A stretch of 64,000 bases of DNA from Stappia indica (GTDB taxonomy: Bacteria; Pseudomonadota; Alphaproteobacteria; Rhizobiales; Stappiaceae), in the NCBI RefSeq assembly GCF_009789575.1, contig NZ_CP046908.1:1612001-1676000 (forward strand), in the 5' to 3' direction. Of the stretch, positions 63,709-64,000 are shown in pieces; positions within the stretch are counted from its first letter, which is position 1, and each line of letters starts with the position of its first letter. The translations under genes and the position numbers were made by a program. The notes beneath the pieces were generated by a model. That model saw only the letters and a program-made list of their open reading frames with translations. It did no database searches and was not told the DNA's origin.

Positions 63709-64000
63709 CCGCCGCAGCCGACGCTCCCGCCCGCCCGCGCCGCCGGCGCTTCGACCTCGACCGGACGCTCAACACGCTCGCCGCCTGGGTGCTGGCCCTG
63801 ATGTGGATCCTGCCGCTCGCCTTCGCGATCTGGACGGCGATCCACCCCTCCGCCTACGAGGCCCGCTTCGAGCTGCTGGCGCCGCTGACTTTCGAGAATT
63901 TCGAGAAGGCCTGGGGTGCCGCACCCTTCGCGCGCTACTTCCTCAACACCTTCATGCTGGTCACGCTGATCCTCGCCGGCCAGTTCCTGCTGTGCACGCT
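63705..64000 (+). CDS. ugpE: Carbohydrate/G3P ABC transporter permease (UgpE-like), cut by window edge
   Basis: The first 98 codons of a second permease; the rest is outside. The N-terminus is basic (MTAAADAPARPRRRRFDLDR), then a helix AAWVLALMWILPLAFAIWTA and an ENFEKAWGAAPFARYFLNTF segment that precedes the second helix in UgpE/MalG-type proteins. The start overlaps the ugpA stop by four bases. Confidence 0.83.
   Translation, partial: MTAAADAPARPRRRRFDLDRTLNTLAAWVLALMWILPLAFAIWTAIHPSAYEARFELLAPLTFENFEKAWGAAPFARYFLNTFMLVTLILAGQFLLCT

Overview
The window is one contiguous stretch of a GC-rich (roughly two-thirds GC by eye) alphaproteobacterial chromosome. The gene set points to the Hyphomicrobiales, perhaps near Stappia/Roseibium. 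Clues are a Caulobacter-style fliF-fliG-flbE(fliH)-fliN-flbD-flhA operon, the CtrA antagonist SciP with CtrA-like boxes, an Agrobacterium/Rhodobacter-type PmtA, a SitABCD operon behind Fur/Mur-like palindromes, and a GlpR/Ugp locus. No rRNA, tRNA, CRISPR array, prophage or complete insertion sequence was found.

Layout. 1-3318: two related ABC exporter genes (one cut by the window edge), a small membrane protein and a 33-bp minisatellite. 3452-6098: trmL, hemF and an AAA ATPase whose stop codon lies in a 269-bp MITE-like element (6096-6364). 6372-9260: overlapping genes DUF1285, CoA pyrophosphatase, DUF6111 and CCA-adding enzyme. 9425-16312: MoxR ATPase, DUF58, DUF4159 and a GATase-like membrane protein. 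16427-23957: mixed housekeeping genes (GNATs, a glutathionyl-hydroquinone reductase, NUDIX, metallophosphoesterase, YbaK, agmatine deiminase) and a 37-codon ORF followed by a terminator. 24019-36210: flagellar region with flhA, flbD, fliN, fliH, fliG, fliF, sciP, flgD and fliK, all on the minus strand. 36615-46695: mnmA, pmtA, a secreted phytase-like esterase behind a PHO-box match, a methyltransferase/metal-dependent hydrolase pair, a PhoX-family protein, a small GNAT and a dienelactone hydrolase. 46793-54842: a four-gene overlapping operon of unrecognised function. 55092-59084: sitABCD. 59371-64000: glpR followed by a Ugp-type ABC transporter that runs off the right edge.

The least explained locus is the operon at 46793-54842. 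It encodes a 782-aa beta-rich protein, a 369-aa protein of unknown fold, a 319-aa helical protein carrying a DxDDT motif like that of class II terpene cyclases, and a 1224-aa protein that combines a likely beta-propeller, a long amphipathic helical block and C-terminal membrane segments. The genes overlap, parts of the locus are visibly lower in GC, and an AT-rich leader precedes it. It is my main candidate for an undescribed system.

Regulation can be read in several places: CtrA-like boxes upstream of fliF, sciP and a small membrane protein gene; a PHO-box match upstream of the phytase-like gene; two Fur-family palindromes upstream of sitA; and two identical palindromes upstream of glpR. Start codons were chosen from ribosome-binding sites, overlaps with neighbours and family start positions. 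All family assignments come from reading motifs, not from database searches.
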